Part shown: positions 12,201 through 24,000 of the stretch, piece after piece
Layout: the number at the start of each line of letters is the position of its first letter
Numbering within the stretch: the stretch's first letter is position 1
DNA from: Rhyzopertha dominica
Lineage: Eukaryota; Arthropoda; Insecta; Coleoptera; Bostrichidae
DNA: 64,000 nt
Reading direction: 5' to 3'
Assembly: GCA_025024175.1 (NCBI GenBank)
Contig: QCXZ01000086.1
Span: 21,604,245 to 21,668,244 of the forward strand
Position numbers and translations under genes: made by a program
The notes under the pieces: generated by a model
The model's input: only the letters and a program-made list of their open reading frames with translations
Told to the model about the DNA's origin: nothing
The model's database searches: none

Positions 12201-15200
12201 GCTTTGAGCCCTTTGATCGATGCCAGTACTGACGAATCGATCACGGAAAGCATACTGAAATCAGTGCAAACTTATGGGGCTCTTTGCGGCCTTTTGGACA
12301 TGCACACGCCCAGGGATGCCTTCATTACGGCTATTTGCAAGTCGTCCTTACCACCACACTATGCCCTGACTGTCCTGAACACTGTTACCTCCGGAGCGAA
12401 CCTAAGGGGTAAGCTTGATTGGAACATAACCGATGGTTTAATTACTTCCACATCCAACAGATGGGAAGTATTGTATCGCGAAAAAAATTTTCAAAAATTT
12501 TGATTTGCTCATTCGCTTTAAAATGGTCGAAAACGCAAAAAACAAAATTTGAGCAAAAACAAATTTCTTGTCTGTGTGTCTGTGGTATTGTTTGTGGACA
12601 CCATAACTTTCGAAAGACTTGATATATGAACTTGAAATTTGGCAGACGTATAAATCTCACCAACCCAAAGCGACCTATTGTTTGTGGGGTAAGTAGGGTA
12701 TCGGGAAGGGGGCGAAATTGGGGGGTAACTACCCTTTTTGCAAATTTTTATTTTTTTATTTATTTTTTGTTTTAGTATGTGATTAGTAGTATAACTGCGA
12801 GTATTATTCGTTTTATAAATTTTCGGTGCAGCAAACTGTTTAGAAGATATTAGCAAAAAAGCGTCACTTAAAGAAAACTGTTTTTCCTAAATATCTCCGA
12901 ATTTGTTTAATATATTCAAAAATTAAAATACCATCAGATAGGAAATAAAATTTCTCACAAAAAGTGTCTTAGAAATTTATTCAAAATTTTGACATTTTCG
13001 AAATATTTCCAAAAAACCTATTTTGGACCCTGCTCGTACGATTTTTTTAAAATTTTGGTATTATATAGAAAATCAAATTTCTGATCAGAAAGAACTCTTG
13101 TAATTTTTTTGTTAAGTTAATAATTTTCGAGTTATTTGGAAAAAATGATTTTAAAATTTATATATTTTTGCTAATATCACGAGGACTGTTCGTCTTAGAA
13201 AAAATGTGTTGTGAGACAAAATGCTCAAAATCTGATTACTAAACGTATAGTATAAGAAATAAAAACGTAAATGTCATTTTGACAATTGGATGTGGAAGTA
13301 TTGATTCAATTTGCAGCGGTTTTTTACATGACTTCCTACTAAATTCTGATTGGTTGTTTGTAATAACAGATTTAAAGAATGAAAAAGTACAATTTCTTTT
13401 AATATACATACCTATAATTACAGAATTTTGAATAGCATTCTTATGTGTTTAGATGTTGGGTCATCATACTCTAGTCAGTGTGGAGAAATGGATTACCGCC
13501 AGCAGGTTGTGGCTGTTGGTACGCCATTGCCCACATCATCCGTACCTGTTGGTGAGTTGAACTGGTGCCAGTCGTTAATTTACTCCTGCAATCAATTTTA
13601 TCAATTCAGGTACCCAGCAAGGCCCAGTAATGCTGACTTCAAAGAATTTGCAAGCAATGCGTGCCCTTTTAAGCCTGGCACATTGTCACGGTAGCATTTT
13701 GGGCACATCTTGGCATCTTGTCCTCACAACCCTGCAACACTTAGTGTGGATATTGGGCTTGAAACCATCCACAGGTGGCAGCTTGAAAGCAGGTCGTACC
13801 ACAATGGATACGAATGCGGTAATAACCACGTCGGTAATGGCAGATCTGCCAGTTTTGTCGACTATGTTGAGTAGGCTGTTTGAATCGAGCCAGTACCTCG
13901 ACGATGTCGCGCTGCACCATTTAATAAACGCACTGTGTAAACTTTCCCAAGAAGCAATGGAATTGGCGTATTCCAACAGGGAACCATCATTATTCGCAGT
14001 TGCCAAATTGCTCGAGACTGGATTAGTCAACATGTCGAGGATCGAAATATTGTGGCGGCCATTAACGAACCACTTACTGGAGGTGTGCCATCATCCACAC
14101 ATCCGGATGAGGGAATGGGGCGTCGAAGCCGTCACTTACCTTGTGAAGGCAGCATTGCACTTCAAACATTCAATACCATTGCGGGAAAATCAAAAACTGC
14201 AGACTTTGTTGCTCGGGCCACTTTCCGAACTGTCTTCAGTGCCACATGGAGATGTCAGACAGAGACAACTCGAGTGTGTCTTGCAGATACTGCACAGTTC
14301 GGGGGAGACTCTGTCGCATGGGTGGCCTTTGATTTTGGGAATCATCGGAGCAGTGAATGAACATCACGGGTAAAACTTTCCATTTTGGATGTGTTCTTTT
14401 TTTAATGGGTTGCTTTAGTGAGAATTCCATTAGGATTGCATTCCAATGTCTTCAGTTGGTGATCACGGATTTTTTGCCTGTTATACCATGGAGGTGCCTG
14501 CCATTGTGTGTGGATACCGTTGCTAAGTTTGGGTCTCAAACTGAAGAACTGAATATCTCACTGACTGCTGTTGGACTGATGGTAAGTATGCTCTATTTGA
14601 ATCGCACTACTGTCAAAATTTAATAAACACGATGCCAATATGCCTGAAACAAATATATGAATCTTGTCTTTGCCAAAAATAATACTATAGGTGTCTTTTT
14701 TTCCTAGCTATTTCAGGAATATAAAAGTATCCAAAAACTCATTTACAGAGCCAACATATTCTAACTACTTGCAAAATTTTGTTTGTTATATTTATACAGG
14801 GTGTCATCGAAATACACCGAAAACGTTTGACAGGTTATTGGATNAAACTAATAGTTTTGTAATCATGTCTCTTTGAAGTTTGCCGTAAAACGACTCATTT
14901 GTCCCTAAAAATTGATTTTTTGACTGACCACTCTTGAAAAGTGTTGGAAAATGTAATTGCAGCAACTTTTTTTCAAATAATAAGAAATCAGAAGTATTTG
15001 TTTTTGATATACAGGGTGTTGAAATTGAATTTTAATAAATGATTTTTTAAAACTCAATTTCAACCCCCTGTATATCAAAAACAAAGCGTTTTCAGATTTT
15101 TTTTTATTTGAAAAAAGGTTTCTAAAATTGCATTTTCCATAACTTTTCAAGTGTTCAATAACATTTTTGTGACTACAAAATAATGACGGGGTAGTGTTTT

Positions 15201-18200
15201 TCAATCAAAAAATCAATTTTTATAGACGAATGAGTCGTTTTATGGCAAACTTCAAAAAGACATGTTTTATTTAGAGTTGATTAGAGATTACAAAACTGTA
15301 TTAGTTTTGTGTAAAAATCCACAGACCTAAAAGTTCTATTAAAAGGGGGGTGCATTGTACCTTATGCCGTTATGATTCCCATCAAATTTGAATTTTATAT
15401 CTTTTATAGTTCAGGAAGTCTTAAAAAATCATTTTTTAAAACTCAATTTTAACACACCCTGTATATCAACAACAAAACGTTTTCTGATTTTTTTTTATTA
15501 GAATAAAGCTTTTAAAATTGCATTTTCTATCAGCTGTCAAACATTGTCAGTGTATTTCAAGGGCATCCTGTATAAATTGATTGGGCAAGAATGTATAGGG
15601 TTCCACCCGTCTAGAAAAACAAAAACAGTTAGAATGTGTGTTTTTAAAAAAATGGGTACAAACTATTCCAGCTAATAAAAACTCGAGTGACCTCACACCT
15701 GACTAGTAATTTTCAAGGATTAACTACCACCCAAAAAAAACTGGCTATACTAAAAATTCCTCAAAAATTTTTATACAAAGCTGACATGTCTTTATCAACT
15801 TTCAAAATTTAATTTATACCAAAGCTATACAGGAAAATATAATCTGTTGCCAAAAATACAACTGCAAAATGAGCGTTCCTTAAAAAATGTCTTCTGGGTA
15901 TTTGAGAATTCATATAGAACATGCCTTTATCAACTCTCAAAATTTAATTTATATCAAATTTAGATAGTTTGAGCAGAAAAATATTGTAATATGTCCTAAC
16001 TAAAATATGATTTCAAAACAAGCATTCGTTATACATTTCTCCCAGCTGTTACAAAGGCAAAAAAAAAGCTGGCTTTTACAATTAATTTTTCAGATGTGTG
16101 TAGTTTAAAAAAAACAGAATTTCATTCAGGTTTAGCTAAAAAAATTTAACTGTGTATTCCGTAACTCCTCAAAACACCAAAATTATTATACATATTAGAC
16201 AGTTTTGAGTTCATTCTTTTCCAGTGGAACATCTCAGATTACTTCCATCAGAACCAAGCGAAACTGAGCCAAACCCTTACGGAAGACGTGGCAATTTTCC
16301 CCGATTTTCCAGGGACCGTCAATATGCCAAATTTTGACAAACTCTGGATGTGTTTTTATGCCAGACTGGGAGAACTTTGTGTGGATTCACGTCCTGCTGT
16401 TCGAAAATCTGCAGGTCAAACGTTGTTTTCTAAGATTACAGCGCATGGGAGCCTTTTGAAGCAATCCACGTGGCATGCTGTGCTCTGGCAGGTTTTGTTT
16501 CCTTTGTTAGATAAAGTGAGAACTCTCTCTAATTCGGCAAGTACAGAAAAGGTTGACACAGGCGGTAAAATTTTGATACATCACACAAGAAACACAGCGC
16601 AGAAGCAATGGGCTGAAACTCAGGTTCTGACCCTGTCAGGCGTAGCCAGAGTGTTTAACACTAAACGGCAGCTACTACAAACACTTGGGGACTTTCCGAG
16701 GTCGTGGACGTTACTTCTAGAGTTCATAGAGAATGCCGCATTGAGCAAAAACAACGAAGTCTCATTTGCAGCTTTAAAGTCCTTCCAGGAGATTCTTTAC
16801 AAGAACCAGGACTCTGAAGAAGACAACGAAATATGGACTGCCGTTTGGAAGGTTTGGTTAAAGATAGGGACTGAAATAACACCCTTGGAGAACGAAAACA
16901 GTGAAGATTTCTACCTACCAAGTCAAGCTTTCTTGACTGCTTTAGTCCAGATTTTCCCAGGAATTTTTCAGCATATCAAGGACAGTTTCACCCTGAAGGA
17001 CTTAAAATACCTGTGTAGCGTGTTAACAAATGCAGTGCATGTTCCAGTGTACGGAGAAAGTACTCCATACATAATGGCTTCGACTTCGGATTACAGCCTA
17101 ACCCCTCTGCATGACGGCTGTCTCCACACGATGGAACTGCTCCAGAAAGAGGCAAAAAACAACAGCAAAATGATCCCGGAGATATTCAAGGAGCTTTTGA
17201 TATTTGCCAGCTTCGTGTGCACACCACCCAATGCCGACAAAGAATTCAAGCACGGAAAGGTGTCTGAGTGGATCACAATGAACTACATCCCGTTTGGAGA
17301 GAAGGCCCTTACAATGGCGGTTACTCTGTATGAGAAAACGGCAGAGAATCCCGAAGTCATTAATGCCTGCGTGATGCGCGATTTCATCAGCACACTCCAC
17401 ACTCCGCTGTCGTTAAAGTACAACTGCATCTCGAGCACCACGTGGAAATTGGCGGCAAACAGCCTGATCAGCATTTTGAAAGTCGGATTGCCAGTGGCGA
17501 GGCAGAATGCCAACCAGTTTTCGAACGTTTGGACCCAGCTGGCCGATACTCTGAACGAGTTTTTGTTTCCGAAAACGTAAGTTTATATTTCTCAATTTAA
17601 AATGGTATTCAAACATAAATAGTAGAAAATGATATCTAATCTCAAAAAAATATATTTTCAAAATTGTATCGTAGATTATATAATTTAACCATAACATAAT
17701 GCTGTTTACCATCACTTATGGGAAGACCAATACAATCTTGAAATCGTGTTATTTGCTCATTGAAAATGGTGTAAAATACAGGGTGTGGCAAAAGTCAGTT
17801 TACCGATTTGCAAATTGACAAAAACAAACACTGATGGGATGCAAAACTTAGTTTATTGTTAAAAAGAAGTTAGATAACGATACAAACTAAAGTTTATACC
17901 CTATATTCTGTGTTCAAACTGTAAACCACTTTCATCAATGCATTTTTGGCATTGCTTGTGCACTATAACAGGTCTTTCTAAAGAATTCTGGCTTGGCACG
18001 GACAGATTCAAACTCCTCTTTTAAGTTCTGTATATCCCGTATTGGGGTGGCAAACATTTTAGACCAGTTTCTCTTCTCTTTGTTAAAGTTGATGCTAGCT
18101 AAAATCAACTTGGTATCCATGGCAAATTAATTTGAGTTATGTGATTGGTTTAGATTTTAAATACACAGTTGATTTTAGCTTAAAACATAGAAGAGAAACC

Positions 18201-19835
18201 GGCCCTTTATCATTAAGTACCTCCCACAAGGCGAAGTCACACGGCGTTAAGTCCGGCGACTGCGCAGGGCATTCGATTCTGCTAACTGACTATCGCCAGG
18301 CGAAGATCACACATTTCTATCTGTTTTGCTAGCGTAAACTGACTTTTACCGCACCCTGTATATTGCTTTTTCCCAAAGTGGCAATAATATAAAAACTGAA
18401 ATATGAAAATTGACATGAACACAATTCCTTTCAACTATTCGACTAACTTATAAACGTGGCAACATCTACATTTAATTATGTAAAAAGTTTAATTAATGCT
18501 TCATTAATGTATTTTGAAAAAAAATATATATGTTGTCCAAATTACAATTATTAGAAGAACTTTCCTGGGTACACCAAAGAAAATTCACATAGAAAATTAC
18601 TTTTTCTATGTTCCCAAAATTATGATTACAAGATAATAAGGTTTCTTCAAAAAATTACTCCAGATTACACCAAAAGGCTGAAGATCTCCAGAAAATTCTC
18701 CCTAAATGTCTTTAATGCTTGCCGAAAATACGATAACGAGATAGATGACCAAAATTTTAATGTCGTTCATTTCGAAGTTGGAATCACTTAGTAAAAATTG
18801 TTTCCTTATTAGAATTATTCATATGTGCATTAATTATGTTGCTTTTATAGGTGTGCCCCAGCAGATCGCAATTTAGACGATCTCATATCAGACGAGGCTA
18901 TTGACTGTCAAATAATCGAGTTGCTTCGTACGGAAGTCCTTCCGTATTCGTCGAGCATCCCCAAAGAGTTCATTCTAAAGGTTGTCATTTTATTAAATAA
19001 AGGTTCCATTCATTCTGCGACTAACACGAACGTGGATTCAGAAACGGAACTGACGTTGAGGGAGGAGTTTGCTAAAACGTGTTTCGAGACTCTCTTGCAT
19101 TTTTCTTTGATAGACAACGACAGCGGAGCAATTGTGATGGACAGTGATGGGGAAGTGGCTGGAAAGNTTGCTGTCACTGCGCTCCTCCACAGGTTTCAAG
19201 AGGTCCTCAAGAAATATATAGAGGATGAGAAACACAGTGGAAAGTGCCCTCTACCTCGGTACAGACTGTCAGAAATTTCTTTTGTTTTGAAGGCCGTAAC
19301 AACACTCATCATATCCCTCAAGAAGGCAAAAGGAAGTAAAGGTAACAAAACTAATTTGGTGTATAGGTCACTAACATACTTTAAAATGTCTCGACTACTT
19401 TCAAAATTAAAATCATTCATTCCCAAAAATTTGTTCTGGGAATAGAATATGACATATTATGACAACATTTAACTTACGACAAATTTATCCCAGCCTTGAA
19501 GCTTTGTTCTTAAATAAATAATTGGTTTAACTATTACAAGTGCCCAGTCATTAAAATATTGAAATGAGTTAAACTTTTTTAAGGAAAGTGTATCAAGATC
19601 TGTTTATGTACAGACTTATTTTGAATAAATTTCTAATATTTGTGAACATTTTCCAGAAGAGGCAACTGCATGGAAACAGCTGATAGGTTTGTACCCCTAT
19701 TTAGTCGAGTGCACAACCACAACCTCACTACAGGTCTCTAGACCCCTGAGGGAGGCGCTGCTCCAGTTCGCCGATCTGCTAGAGCCTCCAACTCGAAGCA
19801 CGTCTCAAACTAATGGATATTGCGACAGACCCTGA
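9286..19835 (+). CDS. MON2: MON2 (Golgi/endosome Arf-GEF-like scaffold), 13 exons
   Basis: Exons 9286-9405, 9455-9769, 9823-10012, 10054-10221, 10273-10720, 11806-11950, 12005-12408, 13453-13551, 13610-14369, 14419-14581, 16225-17576, 18851-19341 and 19657-19835 give about 1610 residues. MON2 resembles large Arf-GEFs but lacks the Sec7 catalytic domain. It acts at the trans-Golgi and endosomes with DOPEY and a P4-ATPase flippase (family knowledge). The N-terminal DCB-like region (exons 1-3) and HUS-like region (exons 4-5, [19 protein letters not shown]) are followed by the MON2-specific middle and C-terminal parts ([28 protein letters not shown]). The start is the first ATG ([14 protein letters not shown]). 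Exon 4 contains one extra A in the run 10150-10153 that breaks the frame; the conserved reading resumes when it is dropped. Intron 3 would be only 41 nt. An N lies in exon 12 near 19167. Several introns hold transposons. Confidence 0.95.
10977..11724. mobile_element. Foldback element copy 1 (MON2 intron 5)
   Basis: The element begins GGTAATTATTTACTATAGCG and ends with its reverse complement. The arms are several hundred bases and meet at a palindromic centre near 11424 (GCGCGCGGCGCGC). The left arm carries an internal duplication: the block ending in GAGGCGTTTAGGCCGTG occurs twice. No transposase is encoded. A frame in the arms at 11383-11679 recurs in copy 2 but is read from the terminal repeat itself and is not a gene. 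No clear target-site duplication was seen. Confidence 0.8.
12443..13300. mobile_element. Candidate MITE with 15-base terminal inverted repeats (MON2 intron 7)
   Basis: TACTTCCACATCCAA at 12443-12457 and its exact reverse complement at 13286-13300 bracket about 860 AT-rich bases without coding potential. The insert sits wholly within an intron. Superfamily cannot be assigned from the ends, and the target-site duplication is unclear. Confidence 0.5.
14797..15315. mobile_element. Palindromic TcMar-like MITE (MON2 intron 10)
   Basis: The left end is TA-CAGGGTGTCATCG. Arms of roughly 240 bases are inverted around about 15045; for example AAACGACTCATTTG near 14888 is mirrored near 15230. Internal copies of CAGGGTGTTGAAATTG (15013) and its inverse (CCCCCTGTATATC, 15064) form the centre. 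A related diverged half-copy follows at about 15410-15560. No coding sequence. Confidence 0.65.
15640..16140. repeat. Degenerate intronic repeat units (MON2 intron 10)
   Basis: Units of about 150 bases repeat loosely, each with a string like CTCAAAAATTTTTATACAA, then GCTGACATG, then CAAAATTTAATTTATA. Similar units occur in the third intron of the four-transmembrane gene at 21280-22060, so this is a dispersed family. No function is apparent. Confidence 0.45.
17779..18358 (-). mobile_element. Internally deleted Tc1/mariner-type remnant (MON2 intron 11)
   Basis: Ends CAGGGTGTGGCAAAAGTCAG and its near-perfect inverse (GACTTTTACCGCACCCTG) are flanked by TA on both sides. On the minus strand the insert preserves the transposase motif [19 protein letters not shown] near 18260 and a C-terminal piece ([17 protein letters not shown]) near 18020. 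Between them, about 18060-18205, sits an imperfect inverted repeat (TTTCTCTTCT / AGAAGAGAAA with matching TAGCTAAAATCAAC) that interrupts the reading. The DNA-binding and first catalytic regions are missing. Confidence 0.75.
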
Positions 19836-19945
19836 TAGGGAAAGCCAAGTTAATTGAGTAGCAGACACTTTTTTATTCATTTGTACAAGAGCTGTGTAAA
19901 TTTCGTTGTAGCCATGTGGTTTATATTTATTGTAGTTTTATTAAG

Positions 19946-19951
19946 AATAAA
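19946..19951 (+). promoter_or_regulatory. MON2 poly(A) signal AATAAA
   Basis: AATAAA lies about 110 bases after the MON2 stop codon (TGA, 19833-19835), a reasonable length for an insect 3' untranslated region. Confidence 0.6.
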
Positions 19952-20755
19952 CGTTATTAAAAATTCCAGTCTAAAAATATAATTACTTTTATTGCAATAT
20001 ATAAAAATACAAAATGATCTCCAATGTATGGGGCTCCGTTTGCTTCAATATTTAACACTAATTTAAATCATGCAATTGAACGAAGTACATATAAAACACA
20101 TACAAAATATAAAATTGTTTAAGTTGTGAATAATTTTTATACTTTTTATTTAGGTAGGAATGAAAACTCATTTTGTTAATATAGAACGATCTTGTATTAT
20201 TCGTCAGTGTCGTGGGTGTAGCTAGGGGGGGGTCCCAAAACTACTTGACAGCCCCCTAAAATATTTCTCAAGGTTTAAATATAATAATTTATTTAGGTAT
20301 ATGTATTGACTTTAAATTTTTATGAAATACGATAAAACTGCCATTGCCAAAGCTGCCTCCACTGAGAAAGTCAACTTCAGTATTTAATGTTTTTACCTAT
20401 CGTAAATAATGATTATTTACACTCGAGGGACTTAAGCCACCTCTAAAATATTATGTTAGCTACGCCTATGGTCTGTATGCATTCAATATACCCATTTGGA
20501 CCATTTTATGTTTTAAATTAGGTCAATTATTGGAACAAACGGCTCCTCAGACCCAACGGGACGGTTATTATTTGTACTAATTCTTTGAAACATATCGTGT
20601 GTGGGGAGGGAGACAAAACCGAGGTTTGCACAATAAATACCCTTATTCCATAATGTTAAATAACTAAAAACTATCAGTGTAACTGACAAGAATTGCGGCC
20701 AAGCCCCTATAAACAATTTCCTCATCGTCTCGTTCACTTTGTACTAGGAAAACAC
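19952..20755. other. Convergent intergenic region
   Basis: Sequence between the 3' ends of MON2 (+) and the four-transmembrane gene (-). It contains a G run at 20225-20232 (GGGGGGGG) and AT-rich sequence. A minus-strand frame at 20513-20737 has one hydrophobic stretch but lies beyond the stop of the upstream gene and has no supporting features. Confidence 0.4.
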
Positions 20756-23414
20756 TCACACCAGCGTTGACAGTTCGTGCGGCGAGTTCGTCGTGGCAAC
20801 ACTGCTCAAGTCCAAAATGGCGTTTGGCATCCCGGGGCTGACGCTGCCACTGGTCTCCCTGGGATGCGACATTTTCGTCAGGTTGGGNTTTTCCGTAGGG
20901 GGCGTCGTAGTCGAGGGCCTGACGATGTAGGGCCCGTTCAGCGGGTGGGGCACGAAGCTAACGTGCGATTGGTTCAGTTGCGTCTGGGGCGCCGCGACGC
21001 TATGGAACGAGGTGTGCTGGGCCGTCTGCTCATGCTGCTGCAGCGCCAGCTCCTTCACAGCGTTCGTCTTTTCCTTCTGCCAGATGAAGACGTTGTGGAC
21101 CATGGCGCAGCCGCAAAAAATGATGCCTAACCCGATAAAGACGCTCGTCACTATGGCGGGCGTTGAGTGGAATTGGATGAAGGTGTAGAGGATTATGCCT
21201 GAAAAAATCGTCAGTGACTCGGTATGCAGAGGTCCTACTGTACGGCTCGATATTTGCAAAATTCGTACCGGTTAGACCAAACGCACTAATAAGTGCCAAA
21301 TTTGTGACAGATTTATAATTTTTAAATAACATAAAGTTTGATAGTTTGATTTATGGAATAATAGTGTATATAGATTTTCAAAAATATATTTGATTTACAT
21401 TTTTTTTATATAAAGTATTAAAATGCGTCCGTACGGAAGATAAAAATAGAACGCACATTGTTTTTAAAAAATTGGTGATTAGTATAACACCCCCGAATCA
21501 AAAGTTCTCAAAAAATTTATATATAAAACTAACATGCAGTTCTAACGCATATTGAAATTTTATTTGTGTCGGATTTATAGTTTTTAAATGAGGAAATTTT
21601 GATGCGTACTATCACGGAATATACGATTACAATATACAACCATTAAAAGACAAAAATCGTAGTACAAACTATTTAAAAAAATAACTTATAGGGCTGACAT
21701 ATGGTTCTAACATATGACAAAGTTGGAATTGTTAGTTATACCTATAGTTTTTCAGTGAAAAAAATATTAAATGCATTATTAATTTACAGTGAGTATAGAT
21801 ACATATTTAAACCAAAAATTTTCAAAATTTTTGTATAAAAGACCAACATGCAGTTATTTAAATTTAAAAAAAATGGTGTATTGTTACGGAAGACACACGA
21901 TTATAGTAACGTCCGTTAAAAAATCGTAATGGGTATACCTTCCAAGCAAAAATTCACAAAAAAATTGTAAGACTAAAATATTTTAATTAACTCAGGTATG
22001 TAGTCTTCGAGTGAAAAAAATATTAAGGGACACCATTACTGAAGATAGCTGTAGAGTATATACAAGAATTCATATATAGGTGTATTCAGCTTCACTGAAG
22101 TCACATTTTTGGTATTTGAATAAAACGACTATCGAAGTGCGCCATCACTAAACGTCCATATTCATAAATTCGTAGGTTTTACTCATATTTTTCAAATAAA
22201 AACCCTACCAAAATGAAAAAAAATGAAATAGGGTTTTTCTTACCTGTCAAAAACACGGGAATAGATATGAAGAAACCTCCTACAGCACAGACCCTGCTAA
22301 TGGCAGATTTTTGTAGATACTTGTTGGTCCTAAAGAAAACACACCCTGTTCAATATCAAAATCTAAAAAAAAATAACACCGCGACCTTCGAACAATTCGT
22401 TAACCGTCTGGGCCGAAACTATATATGTTTACCTAACAAATAAGGGTACGATCACACCGTTACGTCATTTGTATACCAACGGGATTCCTGGCAATTAACG
22501 AGGATGAAATAAAAAAAGAAATTCAAGCACGTAAGCGAGTCGGATCAGCTGAACCATTGCAAAACGTGAATATATTAAAACAAATCAGCCCGTAGTTCCG
22601 GTGATTAGAAAGCTACCTTCTTTACAATGACTTGGCGAGCGCAATATACCGGGGAGATTCAAGAGATATATGAACGTGTAAACAAGGCCCTGCGTGTAAA
22701 CGTTACAAATAATGCATTAACGTTTAAACGATAAACATAATGTCAGTAATCGTACAGTGTTGGCATTACCTGTCGCTTCCACCATGGGGGCTACGGACGA
22801 GCTTAACAGTGAACAAGAACTGTATGGCGNACACCAAGAGGCAGCAAAGGTTCAACGATAACGTCAACGCACACAACGCCAACGTTACTTCGTACACGAC
22901 AACGTATTCTTCGGCCGTTATCACAGTCAACTGCTCCGCACGTAACAGTTCCCTAATATCACTAGCCGTCACCGGGGATATCTTCAGCAAAAAGATCAAT
23001 GACAGCAGCGCCAGCAACAGGCTGACTAGGCAGAGCAAGCCCAAGCTGACGAGCGTCTCCTTAACACCGACCTTCTTCGACCTGGTGGACACATCGAAGT
23101 TACTACACAAAAAATCGGCACCCTCAAGAGACGTACCTCGCAATGAATTTGTTGACTGTGCCCTGCTGGCGCGTCCTGGAGATGCTGAGGCCCCCGTTGA
23201 GCGCCTTCGGGGCGACCAAGCTACCGTATATCGTGCTATGTTTCGACGCATCCAAGTGGGACGCGTTCAGCGGGTACTGGGATATCCTGGAGCTGTTTGC
23301 GACCGGCGATCGGTACCGATGGGGCTCCGGCCGGGGCTCCAGCACCATGGAGGCGTCGCTGCGGCCCTGGCGCCCGCCTACGGCGCCGTTTGTGTTCAGC
23401 ATGTGCTTCAGCAT
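20756..23414 (-). CDS. Four-transmembrane protein (possibly TMEM221-like), 4 exons
   Basis: Exons in transcription order are 23414-23138, 23103-22770, 22329-22244 and 21198-20756; they join to 379 residues. The start ATG at 23414 has an in-frame TGA just upstream. The N-terminal 92 residues look cytosolic and hydrophilic. Four hydrophobic segments follow: about 108-132 (LVSLGLLCLVSLLLALLSLI), 150-178, 213-240 and 247-272 (TSVFIGLGIIFCGCAMVHN). A Gln/Ser/Pro-rich tail makes up the rest. The layout resembles vertebrate TMEM221, but I could not confirm the name. Intron 1 would be only 34 nt, at or below normal spliceosome limits, although it restores the frame exactly; an assembly indel is the alternative. 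Single N bases lie at 20888 and 22830. Intron 3 holds repeats. Confidence 0.65.
21280..22060. repeat. Degenerate tandem repeat array in an intron
   Basis: Four to five diverged units of about 140-170 bases follow each other. Each has an A/T-rich start (TTCAAAAAATTTATATA), a middle like CTAACATGCAGTTCTAAC, a segment like TATAGTTTTTAAATGA and an end like ATTACGGAAGATA. The same kind of unit occurs in MON2 intron 10. No coding sequence. Confidence 0.5.
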
Positions 23415-23899
23415 GGCTGCGGGACATCACGTGGCCTTCCGCGGGGACCCCAGGGGCCCGGGCGAAAGAGTCGGCCCGGCCCTGCCGTCCATTGGCGCTC
23501 AGGGACGGCCTGGCGTCCGGGCTGACATGGTAAGGGGCTTCCAGCGACTGGTGACGTAAAATTTGGTGAATTCAACAAACTTTACTGGAGTTTTGTCGGA
23601 ATTTTGTTGAATGCGAGTCAATTCTCGCGGCATGCGCGAATTTACCCCGGAATCCTCTAAAATTTCTTAAACATGCATTATTGGGTATATTAAAGATATC
23701 GAGATCAAAACATTAACATCCTGTCTTTATTATAGTATTAACTTTTGAAAAATAATCGTATTAAACTAGCAAAAGGGCTTTTAGTATGTTTTTATTAAAT
23801 TTATTGGGCTACAGTACTAGTGGATTCATCAATGTGGAAGACCAAATTAAAGCCGTACTTCTCCCTCAAAAGTTCGTACAGAATTCCAGCTGAGTACAT

Positions 23900-24000
23900 A
23901 AGAAATATAGAGGATAAAGTGCCCTATACCTCGGTACAGGTTGTCGGAAATTTCTTTTCGTTTTTCTCTGAAGAAGGTAAAGGGAAGTAAAGATAACAAG
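23900..24000 (+). pseudogene. Stray partial copy of MON2 exon 12
   Basis: About 100 bases match the MON2 exon around 19213-19345. The shared segments are AAGAAATATA-GAGGAT, AAAGTGCCCT-TACCTCGG, GTACAG, TGTC-GAAATTTCTTTT and AAG-AGGAAGTAAAG. Several internal bases are missing and the frame is broken. It ends where the parental exon reaches its donor, and the donor GT is changed to AT (AGATAACAAG). Flanking it on both sides are two diverged copies of another short sequence (near 23843 and 24024), so it may have arrived inside a small duplication. Confidence 0.7.

Noticed and set aside
19341..19445. Extension of MON2 exon 12 past 19341
   Set aside because: The extension runs into intron sequence after a clear GTAACA donor and conserved similarity ends there; the final exon at 19657 continues the protein.
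22740..23559. Long plus-strand frames of 261 and 138 residues
   Set aside because: They are GC-rich antisense shadows of the four-transmembrane gene, whose minus frame has clear membrane segments and matching splice phases.
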